Source: Gemmatimonadaceae bacterium (GTDB taxonomy: Bacteria; Gemmatimonadota; Gemmatimonadetes; Gemmatimonadales; Gemmatimonadaceae). Taken from it: 64,000 nt of DNA. Each line of letters opens with the position of its first letter. The first letter of the stretch is position 1. The stretch covers positions 124,001 through 188,000 of the forward strand of contig JAHBVS010000001.1 of NCBI GenBank assembly GCA_019637445.1, in the 5' to 3' direction. Shown piece by piece: positions 36,553-45,567 of the stretch. The translations under genes and the position numbers were made by a program. The notes below the pieces were generated by a model. It worked only from the letters and a program-made list of their open reading frames with translations. It was not told the origin of the DNA and searched no databases.

Positions 36553-38028
36553 ATGGGTACGCCGACCGCCGAGCCCGAGCAGCCTCCGCCACCTCCCCCC
36601 CAGGTGAGGCCGAGTCGGCCCACACCCCGTGCCACCATCAGGATTCGCGGCCGCCGCCGGCGGGTCTCGATCCGCGGGTTCATGCACCTGCTGCGCTCCG
36701 GCCGGGACTTTCTCGTCGACCAGTTTCTGGCCCTGCGGATCGGCGCCGAGCCGACGCTGGTGGGCTTCGCGGTGGTCATCGGCGTCGGGTCGGCGCTTGG
36801 GGTGCTCGGGTTCTACAAGGGCGTGGCGCTCGCCCACGCGGCGCTGGTCACCTACCCTGCCCTCCTACTGCCCGAGATGGGGCTGCTGGCGTTCCGCCCG
36901 ATAGTCACCGGCGTGACCTTCGCCGCCGCCTCGTGGACGATGCGCGTGATTGGGCGCGACCACGATGGGATGAACGTTCCCGACATCCAGGCCGCCGTGG
37001 AGCACCGCGGGGGGCGGATTCCGCCCCGCCCGGCCCTCGGGCGCACGCTAGCCAGCGCGGTCACCATCGGCGGCGGCGGATCGGCGGGCGCCGAGGGACC
37101 GGTGGTCGTGATCGGCGCGACACTGGGCTCCTGGCTCGGCCGCATGTTCCGCTTCCGGCCCGGCCGACTGCGTACGCTCGTTGCCTGCGGTGCCGCGGGC
37201 GCGATCGCCGCCGCGTTCAATGCGCCGCTTGCGGGTGCCTTCTTCGCGCTGGAGGAAATCCTCGGCACCTTCGCCGGCGGCTACTTCTCGCCCGTGGTTG
37301 TCGCCGCGGTCGTGGCCGCGGTTGTCGCGCGCGGTCTCTTCGGCAGCGGCCCCGCCTTCCCCGTGCCCGGTGAACTCGGTGAGCTGAGCGGCTTCGAAGC
37401 GGCCGTGCTCATTCCCGCGCTCGGCGTTGTCTGCGCGCTTATGGCGACGCTGTTCGTGCGCACCTACTTCGGGCTCGAAGGCATCGTGCGCAGCGGCCGC
37501 TTGAATCCCAAGTGGACGCCGTGGATCGGCGGGGCGATGGTGGGGCTGATTGTCTTCGCCACGCAAGGCGCCGTGGCGGGCGATGGGCATCTCAACGCGC
37601 CGTTGGATCTGTTCGGACGACTGCCCTGGTGGATCCTGATCGCGCTGGCGGCTGGGAAGATCTTCGCGACATCGCTGACGCTGACCACGGGTGGATCGGG
37701 CGGCGTGTTCACGCCCGCGCTGTTCGTCGGCGCGGCGACGGGTGGTGCGTACGGCGCGCTCGTGCAGGCGGCGGTGCCGGGGGCGCAGATCGACCCGGCG
37801 CTCTACTCACTCGCCGGTATGGGCGCGATGGTTGCCGGCGCGACTGGTGCGCCGATCACCGGCATCCTGCTCGTGTTCGAGATGACGCACGACTTTGAGC
37901 TCGTGCTACCGCTGATGCTGGCGGTGGTGATGACCAAGCTTGTGATGCGGCGCTATGAGAAGGACTCGCTGTACTCGGGCTGGCTCAGGCGCCACGACCT
38001 CGATTTGAATCGCGAGGAGATTGCGTAG
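36553..38028 (+). CDS. ClC-type chloride channel/transporter
   Basis: 491 residues from the ATG at 36553; an in-frame start 30 bases upstream is possible. About ten or more membrane helices. Selectivity-filter motifs: GGGGSAGAEGPVVVIG (gating-Glu position present, but Gly-Ala replaces the usual Arg/Lys before it), GAAGAIAAAFNAPLAGAFFA, and TGGSGGVFTPALFVGA. The proline-rich cytosolic N-terminus is unusual. No CBS domains. Moves chloride or exchanges it for protons; which of the two is not decided here. A TTAGATTGC box lies six bases before the start. Divergent from rpsA. Confidence 0.93.
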   Translation: MGTPTAEPEQPPPPPPQVRPSRPTPRATIRIRGRRRRVSIRGFMHLLRSGRDFLVDQFLALRIGAEPTLVGFAVVIGVGSALGVLGFYKGVALAHAALVTYPALLLPEMGLLAFRPIVTGVTFAAASWTMRVIGRDHDGMNVPDIQAAVEHRGGRIPPRPALGRTLASAVTIGGGGSAGAEGPVVVIGATLGSWLGRMFRFRPGRLRTLVACGAAGAIAAAFNAPLAGAFFALEEILGTFAGGYFSPVVVAAVVAAVVARGLFGSGPAFPVPGELGELSGFEAAVLIPALGVVCALMATLFVRTYFGLEGIVRSGRLNPKWTPWIGGAMVGLIVFATQGAVAGDGHLNAPLDLFGRLPWWILIALAAGKIFATSLTLTTGGSGGVFTPALFVGAATGGAYGALVQAAVPGAQIDPALYSLAGMGAMVAGATGAPITGILLVFEMTHDFELVLPLMLAVVMTKLVMRRYEKDSLYSGWLRRHDLDLNREEIA

Positions 38029-38048
38029 CGCAACCGTCACTGCGCCGG

Positions 38049-39182
38049 CTATGGACGGAGTCCGATGATTCGGTAGACCTCGAACCACGCGACACCTTCG
38101 GCGTCTCGATCGAGCACAAGCACGCGATCTCCCTGAAACTGCAGTGCGCGCCGCGGTGCATATCCCTCCGACGGGGGGAGTTCCAGTTGGCCAGTCAGCG
38201 TGCCACTCGCACTCACGGCGACCCACCGCTCCGGCAGTCGCCAGTCACCCGTCGCCAACTGCAGCCATAGTCGCTCGGGCCCATCCGCGAGAGCACGCTG
38301 AAATAGCGGTGCGGGCTGCCCGGTGCCGAGGGGCGATGTGCGCTTCGCAGGACTGCCCTGCGCCGGCACCACCACCTGCGACGCCTCGGCCTCCTGTGCA
38401 TCCATCGGCATGAGCTCTTCCGCCAGCCGGAGCGAGAGGTCGAGTTCACCAGTCGCGGTGTATCGCCCGATGTCACGCGACTGCGGATTTGCGATCCAGT
38501 AGCGAGTGCCCGCGACCGCAATGCTGGTGCTGGCGACGGGCGACATCAAAGGGAACGCCTCCGAGTCGCCAAGCGAGTCTCCCTCCAGGGACAGGCGGCG
38601 CAGGTGGCCGGCCCCAGGGGCCGCAGGGTCACTTCCAACGATCGCGACGAGAAAGCTCCCATCGGTCAGACAGCCCCCCTTCGGCATGATTCCACGCGCC
38701 GGAGCCGAGAACTGACGCGCTGGCCCTCCATCTGGTCCCGTGACGCTGGCGCGTCGCAGCGCGACGTCGAACGTCAGAACGGAGTCGCCTCGAACGAGGC
38801 ACACGGCGCTCAGTAGGCGGCTCTCGCCGGGACCGCTGCCGAGCACGCCGTTCACGGAGCGCAGGGAGCCATCCGGTTCAAAGCGGAAGAGGCGGTGTCC
38901 GTCGATGGCCACCAGGCCTCCATTGCGTGTGAGCAACCCCTCGAGCATCCCGTTCCGCGCATTGAGTTCGCGGTCAGGATCGTCGCGCAGGCCGCCGAAG
39001 CGTTGAAGCGGATGGAGCTCGAGCGAGAGGCGAGGAGCGGCCGCGAGTGGGCCGTCGACCGCCTGTACGTTCAGCGCGTTCGGATCTCCGGGAGCGTCCG
39101 CGCAGGCCCACAGGGTCGGCACCAGAAGCGCAATCCCCATTCGCACGTGACGGCGCCGCGCCACCGGGAGACGATGACTCAC
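38049..39182 (-). CDS. Secreted six-bladed beta-propeller-like lipoprotein
   Basis: 377 residues from a GTG at 39182 overlapping the previous stop as GTGA; an ATG at 39140 gives 363 residues. The hydrophobic segment MGIALLVPTLWAC ends in a lipobox-like Cys. The body has repeated blade-like strands with NGVLGSGPGESRLL, the same GxGPGE motif as the protein at 19607-20761. No redox partner is next to it. Its only companion is the small exported protein immediately upstream. The end is 20 bases from the convergent ClC stop. Confidence 0.7.
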   Translation of the reverse strand: MSHRLPVARRRHVRMGIALLVPTLWACADAPGDPNALNVQAVDGPLAAAPRLSLELHPLQRFGGLRDDPDRELNARNGMLEGLLTRNGGLVAIDGHRLFRFEPDGSLRSVNGVLGSGPGESRLLSAVCLVRGDSVLTFDVALRRASVTGPDGGPARQFSAPARGIMPKGGCLTDGSFLVAIVGSDPAAPGAGHLRRLSLEGDSLGDSEAFPLMSPVASTSIAVAGTRYWIANPQSRDIGRYTATGELDLSLRLAEELMPMDAQEAEASQVVVPAQGSPAKRTSPLGTGQPAPLFQRALADGPERLWLQLATGDWRLPERWVAVSASGTLTGQLELPPSEGYAPRRALQFQGDRVLVLDRDAEGVAWFEVYRIIGLRP

Positions 39183-39571
39183 GGGTTTCGCCTCGGCAGG
39201 TCGCCTTGGGGGCGCAGAGGAGCAGCCTGCCGTTCGAATCGTTCGCGATCAGCGGGCGTGGTCAACAACATCCGAAGCGTCGAATCGCGAACGAAGTTGA
39301 GGCGCTTCCGCTTGTTCCAGATCTCTGGGTCGCCGGCCTTGAGGGCACGTTGCGCCGTGTGCTCCTCGACGATGATCGCGAGCGCACGCCGCTGCTGCTC
39401 AGGCGAGAGCGTGATTCCATCGAAGAGTCGCTTCAAGAGCGATGCGGAGACCTCCTCGATGGGTGGAGGGTTGTCCACTCGCCGCACGACACCCTGCCCC
39501 ATTGCGATACCCGGCATCATGAACCCAATCCACGCAATGGCGACAACTGAGACGAGCACACGCGAGCGCAT
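39179..39571 (-). CDS. Small exported helical protein, Spy/CpxP-like pattern
   Basis: 130 residues from the ATG at 39571. A signal peptide (VLVSVVAIAWIGFMMPGIAMG) precedes a helical mature part with DGITLSPEQQRRALAIIVEE, similar to the LTxxQ motif of periplasmic Spy/CpxP proteins. The match is short, so the family call is tentative. Coupled by GTGA overlap to the propeller gene, suggesting joint function. Confidence 0.6.
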   Translation of the reverse strand: MRSRVLVSVVAIAWIGFMMPGIAMGQGVVRRVDNPPPIEEVSASLLKRLFDGITLSPEQQRRALAIIVEEHTAQRALKAGDPEIWNKRKRLNFVRDSTLRMLLTTPADRERFERQAAPLRPQGDLPRRNP

Positions 39572-39677
39572 TGATTGACCTCGTTGGAGAGCGAGGCGTC
39601 CATTGTCGCGCACACGCATTAGAAGCGTGTGGACGGCACATTAAATGGTGATGAAGTCAGTCTGAGCCTAGGGCGGC

Positions 39678-40376
39678 CTAGCGATCCTTCGACCGCCGCC
39701 CCCCCAACGCCTGCCGCGCCAGGGCGACGATACGCTCGACCTGTTCTTCCTGCGTCAAGTACGTCGTGTCGATCAGCACCGCATCCGGCGCCTGCTGGGT
39801 CTGTGCCTCGTCCTTGAGGTCGCGTTGCACTAACGCGTCCACCTCGGCCGCGATCTCCGCATCCTCCGGCGCGCGCTGCAGGCGCTGGATCAATCGGCGC
39901 CGCGCGCGTTCCCAGGAATCCGCGATCAGGAAGACCTTCACGCGCGCCTTGGGAAACACGGCGGTACCCATGTCGCGACCATCAACGACGATGGGATGGC
40001 CCTCGGCGGCTTTCTGCACCTGCGCGTTCACCCAGGCCCGAACCTTCGGCATCTTCGCGACCAGCGACACGTTGGCCGTGACCGCCTTGCCTCGCAGCTC
40101 TTCCTCAAGGTCGGTGCCGCCGAGGTACGGATGGAAGGTGGTGTCGCCTGGTTCGAGATGAATCTCACCCGAGGCATCGAGCACTTCCTTCTCGGTCCAA
40201 GCCCCGGCGTCGGCGTCGCGCCGCAACATCGCCGCCGTCGCCGCGCGATACAGCGAACCGGAGTCCACGTGTCGCAAGCCGAGCTCTCGCGCGACCCACT
40301 TGGCGGTCGACGATTTTCCTGACGCGGCGGGGCCGTCGATGGCCACCACCAGCGGTCGACGACGATCACTCGGCAT
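39678..40376 (-). CDS. cmk: Cytidylate kinase
   Basis: Phosphorylates CMP and dCMP. 232 residues. P-loop GPAASGKSSTAKWVA at 15-29, HVDSGSLYRAATAAML, the CMP-binding region DGRDMGTAVFPKARVKVFL and the lid R-rich segment SWERARRRLIQR. ATG start 20 bases after aroA; aroA-cmk is a common pair. Confidence 0.95.
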   Translation of the reverse strand: MPSDRRRPLVVAIDGPAASGKSSTAKWVARELGLRHVDSGSLYRAATAAMLRRDADAGAWTEKEVLDASGEIHLEPGDTTFHPYLGGTDLEEELRGKAVTANVSLVAKMPKVRAWVNAQVQKAAEGHPIVVDGRDMGTAVFPKARVKVFLIADSWERARRRLIQRLQRAPEDAEIAAEVDALVQRDLKDEAQTQQAPDAVLIDTTYLTQEEQVERIVALARQALGGRRSKDR

Positions 40377-40396
40377 CGCCGCTCCAACGGAAACGG

Positions 40397-41695
40397 TCAG
40401 CCACGGGACAAGGAGCGCAGGTCATCCCAGAAACTTGGCCAACTGACGGCGCAACACGAAGGGTCATCGATCTCGATTGCGTTGCCACCCAACGCGCCGA
40501 GCACGCCAAAGGCCATCGCGATGCGATGGTCGCCGTGCGTCACCACACGACCCTTGAGCGGTCGATCGCTGCCCTGCACCACGAACCCATCTGGCAGTTC
40601 CTCGGCCTCGGCTCCGATCGCACGAAGGTTCTCGACCACCGCCCGGATGCGATCGCTTTCCTTCACGCGCAGCTCGGCAGCGCCGGTGACGCGCGTCTCG
40701 CCGACGGCGCGCGTCGCGACGCAGGCAATCAACGGCAACTCGTCGATGAGGCTTGGGACTTCATCAGGCGATACCGTCACGCCTCGCAGCTCGCCCGCAC
40801 GACACACGATCATGGCGACAGGTTCGCCGCCCTGATCCGCGACGTTGGCGAACTCGATGGCCGCACCCATGCGACGGAGCACCTGGAAGGCGCCGATGCG
40901 TGCTGGGTTGATACCGACGTTTTCGACGCGAACGAGAGACGCGTCCCTGCCGCCGGCCGAAGCGCCGCCAGCGTTGCCGCTGACGGCTCCACCGATAGCA
41001 ACGAGCCCCGCCACGAACGCTGCTGACGAGGGATCGCCCGGCACCTCGGTGTCGAGCGCGTCAAGACGCGCCGACGGGTTGAGCGACACCACGTTGCCTT
41101 CCGTGCGCAGGTCGACACCTCGCGCCCGCAGCATACGCTCCGTGTGATCACGCGTGGCAGCTGGCTCGTGCACCTCCACCGGCACATCGCCGACAAGCCC
41201 GGCGAGCAGGATGGCGCTCTTCACCTGCGCGCTGGCCACCTCGGCGTGCCAGGTGATGCCCTGCAACGAAGCGCCGCGGATGGTCATCGGGAGGCCGCCG
41301 TGTTCCGGCAGGTCAACCTGCGCACCCATCGCAGACAGCGGCGCCGCGACACGGCGCATCGGCCGACGGCTCAGGCTATCGTCACCGATGAACCGCGCCT
41401 CGACTTGAGCACCGGCGACGATGCCGGACATCAATCGCGCCGTGGTGCCGCTATTGCCGCAGTCGAGGTCGGCGTGCGGTTGCGTGAGCCCGCGCAGACC
41501 GACGCCTTCAATTACGAGTTCGGGCCCGTCCAGGTCGGGGATCGACACGCCCATCGCGCGAAGCACTGCAGCAGTTGAGTGCACGTCGGCGCTTTGCAGC
41601 AGGCCGCGCACGCGCGAATGCCCGCGCCCCAGCGCCGCAAGCATCAGCGCGCGGTGGGAGATGGACTTGTCGCCCGGGACTCGCATCGACGGCAC
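40397..41695 (-). CDS. aroA: 3-phosphoshikimate 1-carboxyvinyltransferase (EPSP synthase)
   Basis: Shikimate-pathway enzyme joining phosphoenolpyruvate to shikimate-3-phosphate. 432 residues. Seen: VPGDKSISHRALMLAALG, LDCGNSGTTARLMSG, RVKESDRIRAVVENLRAIG and DHRIAMAFGVLG. The GTG at 41695 or the ATG at 41686 (MRVPGDKS) could be the start; the latter matches the family better. Downstream of the lysine operon. Confidence 0.96.
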   Translation of the reverse strand: MPSMRVPGDKSISHRALMLAALGRGHSRVRGLLQSADVHSTAAVLRAMGVSIPDLDGPELVIEGVGLRGLTQPHADLDCGNSGTTARLMSGIVAGAQVEARFIGDDSLSRRPMRRVAAPLSAMGAQVDLPEHGGLPMTIRGASLQGITWHAEVASAQVKSAILLAGLVGDVPVEVHEPAATRDHTERMLRARGVDLRTEGNVVSLNPSARLDALDTEVPGDPSSAAFVAGLVAIGGAVSGNAGGASAGGRDASLVRVENVGINPARIGAFQVLRRMGAAIEFANVADQGGEPVAMIVCRAGELRGVTVSPDEVPSLIDELPLIACVATRAVGETRVTGAAELRVKESDRIRAVVENLRAIGAEAEELPDGFVVQGSDRPLKGRVVTHGDHRIAMAFGVLGALGGNAIEIDDPSCCAVSWPSFWDDLRSLSRG

Positions 41696-41727
41696 GCGGC
41701 GATCGGGCTAGCGCCGCGAAGCCTGCG

Positions 41728-42582
41728 TCAGCGCAACCACGACTCGAGCGCCGTGGCCAGATCGGTCTTCTCGTCGCGGTACTTCACGATCACTGGCGTC
41801 TGCAGCGACAGCCCCTGCGACTCGCCGAAGCCGCCCTTCACCGCCCGCGCGCCCGGCACCACCACCGCGCCCGCCGGAATCTCCAACGGCTGCTCGGCGT
41901 TGCCACGAATCACGCGCTCCTGTACGAGGTCGAAGACCGGCGTGCCGCGCGTGAGCACCAGCCCCGCCGCCAGCACGGCCTTCTCACGCACCACGGTGCC
42001 TTCGTACACGCCGCAGTTGCCGCCTACGATCACGTCGTCCTCGATGACCACAGGCGAGGCATGGATGGGCTCCAGCACCCCACCGATCTGTGCCGCCGCG
42101 CTCAGGTGCACGCGCGCGCCGATCTGCGCGCAGGAGCCCACCAGCGCGTGCGAGTCAATCATTGTGCCCGCACCGACCCAGGTGCCGACATTCACGTAGG
42201 CCGGCGGCATCACGACCACGCCAGGCGCGATGTAAGCCCCTCGACGGATTGATGACCCACCGGGCACGATGCGCAGGTTGCGCCCCGTGTCGAAGCGTTG
42301 CGTGGGATACGTGTGCTTGTCGAAGAACTGGAAGGGCGAGTCCTTGCCCGACATCTCGACCAGCTTGCCGACACGGAAGCCGAGCAGGATGCCGCGCTTC
42401 ACCCAGGGCACGGCGCGCCACTGACCGTCCTCGCCGCGCACGGCGGAGCGGACTTCGCCAGCTTCCAAGGCCTCGAGCAGGCTCGTCACCGTAGCCTCGG
42501 CGTCCTTCGGGAGCTGATCCGCCGGCATCGCGAACAGCTGCTCGACCTGCTGCTCCAACTGTTGCGCCGTCACCGCGCTCAC
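41728..42582 (-). CDS. dapD: Tetrahydrodipicolinate N-succinyltransferase
   Basis: Commits lysine/diaminopimelate synthesis to the succinylase branch. 284 residues: a helical N-terminal domain, then a left-handed beta-helix of hexapeptide repeats, with FDTGRNLRIVPGGSSIRRGA and YIAPGVVVMPPAYVNVGTWV. GTG start overlapping the dapA stop as GTGA. With the M20 peptidase at the head of the operon it argues for the succinyl-DAP route. Confidence 0.95.
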   Translation of the reverse strand: MSAVTAQQLEQQVEQLFAMPADQLPKDAEATVTSLLEALEAGEVRSAVRGEDGQWRAVPWVKRGILLGFRVGKLVEMSGKDSPFQFFDKHTYPTQRFDTGRNLRIVPGGSSIRRGAYIAPGVVVMPPAYVNVGTWVGAGTMIDSHALVGSCAQIGARVHLSAAAQIGGVLEPIHASPVVIEDDVIVGGNCGVYEGTVVREKAVLAAGLVLTRGTPVFDLVQERVIRGNAEQPLEIPAGAVVVPGARAVKGGFGESQGLSLQTPVIVKYRDEKTDLATALESWLR

Positions 42583-43466
42583 AGCGACACCCCCGCGATG
42601 CGCAGCGCAGCGCTCATCCGCGCCTCGTGCTTGCTGTCCATCGCCACCAACGGCAGGCGCAGCACGTTCTGCATCTTGCCCATCATCGACATCGCCGCCT
42701 TGATGGGGATCGGGTTGCTCTCGATGAACGCCGCGTCCACCAGCGGCGAGAGCCGGTGATGGATCAGCCCGGCGGTCTTAAGATCGCTCTTGGCCAGCGC
42801 ATCCGTCAGCTGCGCGATCAACCCCGGCACCGCATTCGAGATCACGGAGATCACGCCATCGCCGCCCGCAGCCATCACGGCGAGCGTGAGTCCGTCGTCG
42901 CCGGACAGTACGCTGAAGCCTTCGGGCCGTCCGCGCAGAATCGCGTCGATCTGCCCCGTGTTCCCCGAGGCCTCCTTCATCGCCACGATGTTCGGGTGCT
43001 CAGCCAGCTCCAACGTCGTCTCGGCCGTCATGTTGCTGCCCGTTCGGCCCGGCACGTTGTAGAGGACCACCGGCAGCGGCGACGCGTCGGCGATGGCCGT
43101 GAAGTGCGCCACGATGCCGCGCTGTGGAGGCTTGTTGTACATCGGCGAGACGTGCAGCAGGTGCGTGGCGCCCGCCTTGCCCAGCAGTATCGAGGCCTCA
43201 ATGGCGGCCGCCGTGTCGTTCGAGCCCGCGCCGGCGATCACCGGCACGCGACCGTTTGCGCGCTCCGCCGTGACTCGCACCACGCGCTCGCGCTCAGCCG
43301 GCGACAGCGTCACGGCCTCGCCCGTCGAGCCCACCGGCACGATGCCGTGAATCCCCTCAGCGATCTGCCAGTCGACGAAGGCGCCCAGCGCGGCCTCGTC
43401 CACCGAGCCGTCCGCCTTGAACGGCGTGACGATGGCGGTGATGGCACCCTTGAGCATCGCAGTCAT
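42579..43466 (-). CDS. dapA: 4-hydroxy-tetrahydrodipicolinate synthase
   Basis: Condenses pyruvate with aspartate semialdehyde. 295 residues, TIM barrel. Seen: GSTGEAVTLSPAERERVV, the catalytic Tyr in VVLYNVPGRTGSN and the Schiff-base Lys in NIVAMKEASGN. ATG overlapping the dapB stop (TGATG). Confidence 0.96.
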   Translation of the reverse strand: MTAMLKGAITAIVTPFKADGSVDEAALGAFVDWQIAEGIHGIVPVGSTGEAVTLSPAERERVVRVTAERANGRVPVIAGAGSNDTAAAIEASILLGKAGATHLLHVSPMYNKPPQRGIVAHFTAIADASPLPVVLYNVPGRTGSNMTAETTLELAEHPNIVAMKEASGNTGQIDAILRGRPEGFSVLSGDDGLTLAVMAAGGDGVISVISNAVPGLIAQLTDALAKSDLKTAGLIHHRLSPLVDAAFIESNPIPIKAAMSMMGKMQNVLRLPLVAMDSKHEARMSAALRIAGVSL

Positions 43467-44158
43467 CAGGTCACGTCTCCCAGGAAGTCATCCAGCGTGA
43501 AAACGCCGCGCTTGCCGGCCAGCCAGCGGGCGGCGGCCAGCGCGCCCGCGGCGAACACGCGGCGGTCGCGCGCCTCGTGCACTAGGCGCACCTGCTCGAA
43601 GGCGGCGTCGAACACCAACTCGTGCGTGCCCGGCACGTGGCCGGTGCGGATGCTCGTCACGGGCACCTCCTTCCCACGCGCACGCTGCGCGATGTCCGCC
43701 AGCAGCCGTCCGGTGCCACTTGGCGCGTCGAGCTTCTGCTTGTGATGGGTCTCGACCAGCGCCGCGTCGAAGCCCGCCCGCTCGTGCGCGAACCGACGCG
43801 CAGCCTCCTCCACCACCTTGGCGAACAGGTGCACGCCCAAGGCAAAGTTCGGCGCCCAGAGAAGCGCACCATTCGAGCTACGCACGAAGGTCTCGACGAT
43901 CGCGCGTTCGGCGTCCCAGCCCGTGGTCCCGCTCACCACCGGCACGCCGAGCTCGGCGCAGCCGCGCACCAGCGCGGCCGCCGCCTTCGGAACGGTGAAC
44001 TCAATGGCCACCTCGGCGCCCTTCAGCTGCTCGCGGTTGAGGCCCTGCGCGGTGTCGGGCGCGTCCAACTGGGCCACGACCTCGCAACCGCTGCTTGGCG
44101 CCAACGAGGCAAGCAACGAGCCCATCTTCCCTGCACCGAGAATCGCGATACGGGTCAA
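43466..44158 (-). CDS. dapB: 4-hydroxy-tetrahydrodipicolinate reductase
   Basis: 230 residues, at the short end for the family (usually 240-270). NAD(P)-binding GAGKMGSLLASL at the N-terminus and the catalytic ETHHKQKLDAPSGTG with its His-His and Lys. The start appears to be a TTG with GGAG upstream; no ATG or GTG nearby gives a complete nucleotide-binding fold. A TTG start may lower its expression relative to its neighbours. Confidence 0.93.
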   Translation of the reverse strand: MTRIAILGAGKMGSLLASLAPSSGCEVVAQLDAPDTAQGLNREQLKGAEVAIEFTVPKAAAALVRGCAELGVPVVSGTTGWDAERAIVETFVRSSNGALLWAPNFALGVHLFAKVVEEAARRFAHERAGFDAALVETHHKQKLDAPSGTGRLLADIAQRARGKEVPVTSIRTGHVPGTHELVFDAAFEQVRLVHEARDRRVFAAGALAAARWLAGKRGVFTLDDFLGDVT

Positions 44159-44196
44159 CGCCTGGCTCCAAGTGGTAGGGTCGCGAGTGTCATCGC

Positions 44197-45567
44197 TTAC
44201 GCGGCGCTGACGGCGGCGGCCGCGCCGAAGAATTCCGTGTGCAGTCGGCGCATCGCTTCGTTCACCTGGTCGCCATCGACGATCAGCGTGAGGTTGATGC
44301 CGGTGGCCGAGAGCGAGACCATGTAGAGCCTGAGCTCGCCGAGCGCCTTGAGCGCGCGCGCCATCGTCTCCGTGCTTTCGCCAAGCCCCGCACCAACCAG
44401 CGCGACGATGCCGCGATGCCGCTCCACCGAGACATCGCCGAAGGTGGAGAGTTGCGCGACCACCGCCTCGAGATGCTGGTCGTCATCCAGCGTGACGCTC
44501 ACGCTGACTTCCGAGGTCGCCACCACGTCCACCGAGGTTCGGTTGCGCTCGAACACCTCGAAGATGGCGCGCAGGGCGCCAGGTGTCGCCAGCATCCGCG
44601 GCGAGCGGATCTTCACCACCACCGTGCGCGTCTTGCCCGCGATGGCGCGCACCGGCGCGCGCGGCGCATCGAAGGTGATCCGCGTGCCCGTGCCTTCCGG
44701 GCGCCGCGAGTTGAAGATGAACACGGGAATCCCGCGCTTCACGGCCGGCGTGATGGTGCTGGGGTGCAGCACCTTGGCGCCGAAGTTCGCGAGCTCGGCC
44801 GCCTCGTCGAAGCGGATGTGTCCGATCAGCTGCGCGTCGGGCACGACGCGCGGATCGGCGGTGAGCATGCCATCCACGTCCGTCCAGATCTCGATGGCCT
44901 CGGCTTCCATCGCCGCACCAAAGAGCGATGCCGAGAAGTCCGATCCACCGCGCCCAAGCGTGGTGGTCACGCCTCCGCGCGTGGAGCCGATGTATCCGCC
45001 CATCACCGGCACCTTGCCCTCACGCAGCAGCGGCGCGAGATGCTCGCGGCAGGCGATCGCGATGTCGTCGGGCAGCGGCGTGGCGCGACCGTAGTCGTCG
45101 CCGGTGATCATCACGTCGCGCGAATCCACGAACTCGGCCGGCAGCCCGGCGCGCTGCATCGCCGCCGTGACGATCGGCGCCGAGAGCCGCTCGCCCATTG
45201 AGGCCACGGCATCGTGCGAACGATTGGTGAGGTCGCCGAGCACCGACAGCGCCTCGGCGAGATGCGCGAGTTCGTCGAACATCGCGCCCACCTCGGCGGC
45301 GACATCGGATTCCGTCTCGTGCCCACCGAGCAACTCGCTGATCGTCGCGAAGTGCCGCGTGCGCAGCTCCTCGAGAATGGCAAGCGCGACAATCAGCTCG
45401 CCCTTCGCCGAGTGCTCGGCGATCTCGATCAAGCGGTTTGTCGTGCCGGCGAGCGCGGAGACGACGACCACGGGCTGCCGCTCCAGGCGACCCTGGATGA
45501 TCGCCGCCGTGCGCGCGATCGCCTCCGAGTCCTGAACCGACGTCCCGCCGAACTTGACGACGATCAT
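44197..45567 (-). CDS. lysC: Aspartate kinase
   Basis: 456 residues from the ATG at 45567, which overlaps the asd stop (ATGA). Kinase domain: IVVKFGGTSVQDSEAIART, GRGGSDFSASLFGAAMEAE, TDVDGMLTADPRVVPDA. The C-terminal third holds two ACT domains (TVVVKIRSPRMLATPGAL and a second copy), the usual site of lysine or threonine feedback. Monofunctional: no homoserine dehydrogenase is fused. First committed enzyme for aspartate-family amino acids. Confidence 0.95.
   Translation of the reverse strand: MIVVKFGGTSVQDSEAIARTAAIIQGRLERQPVVVVSALAGTTNRLIEIAEHSAKGELIVALAILEELRTRHFATISELLGGHETESDVAAEVGAMFDELAHLAEALSVLGDLTNRSHDAVASMGERLSAPIVTAAMQRAGLPAEFVDSRDVMITGDDYGRATPLPDDIAIACREHLAPLLREGKVPVMGGYIGSTRGGVTTTLGRGGSDFSASLFGAAMEAEAIEIWTDVDGMLTADPRVVPDAQLIGHIRFDEAAELANFGAKVLHPSTITPAVKRGIPVFIFNSRRPEGTGTRITFDAPRAPVRAIAGKTRTVVVKIRSPRMLATPGALRAIFEVFERNRTSVDVVATSEVSVSVTLDDDQHLEAVVAQLSTFGDVSVERHRGIVALVGAGLGESTETMARALKALGELRLYMVSLSATGINLTLIVDGDQVNEAMRRLHTEFFGAAAAVSAA

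Noticed and set aside
34584-36779. S1 with an extra 131 N-terminal residues
   Set aside because: The extension is Arg/Pro/Gly-rich, crosses the rpsA promoter and the start of the divergent ClC gene, and lacks homology to S1.
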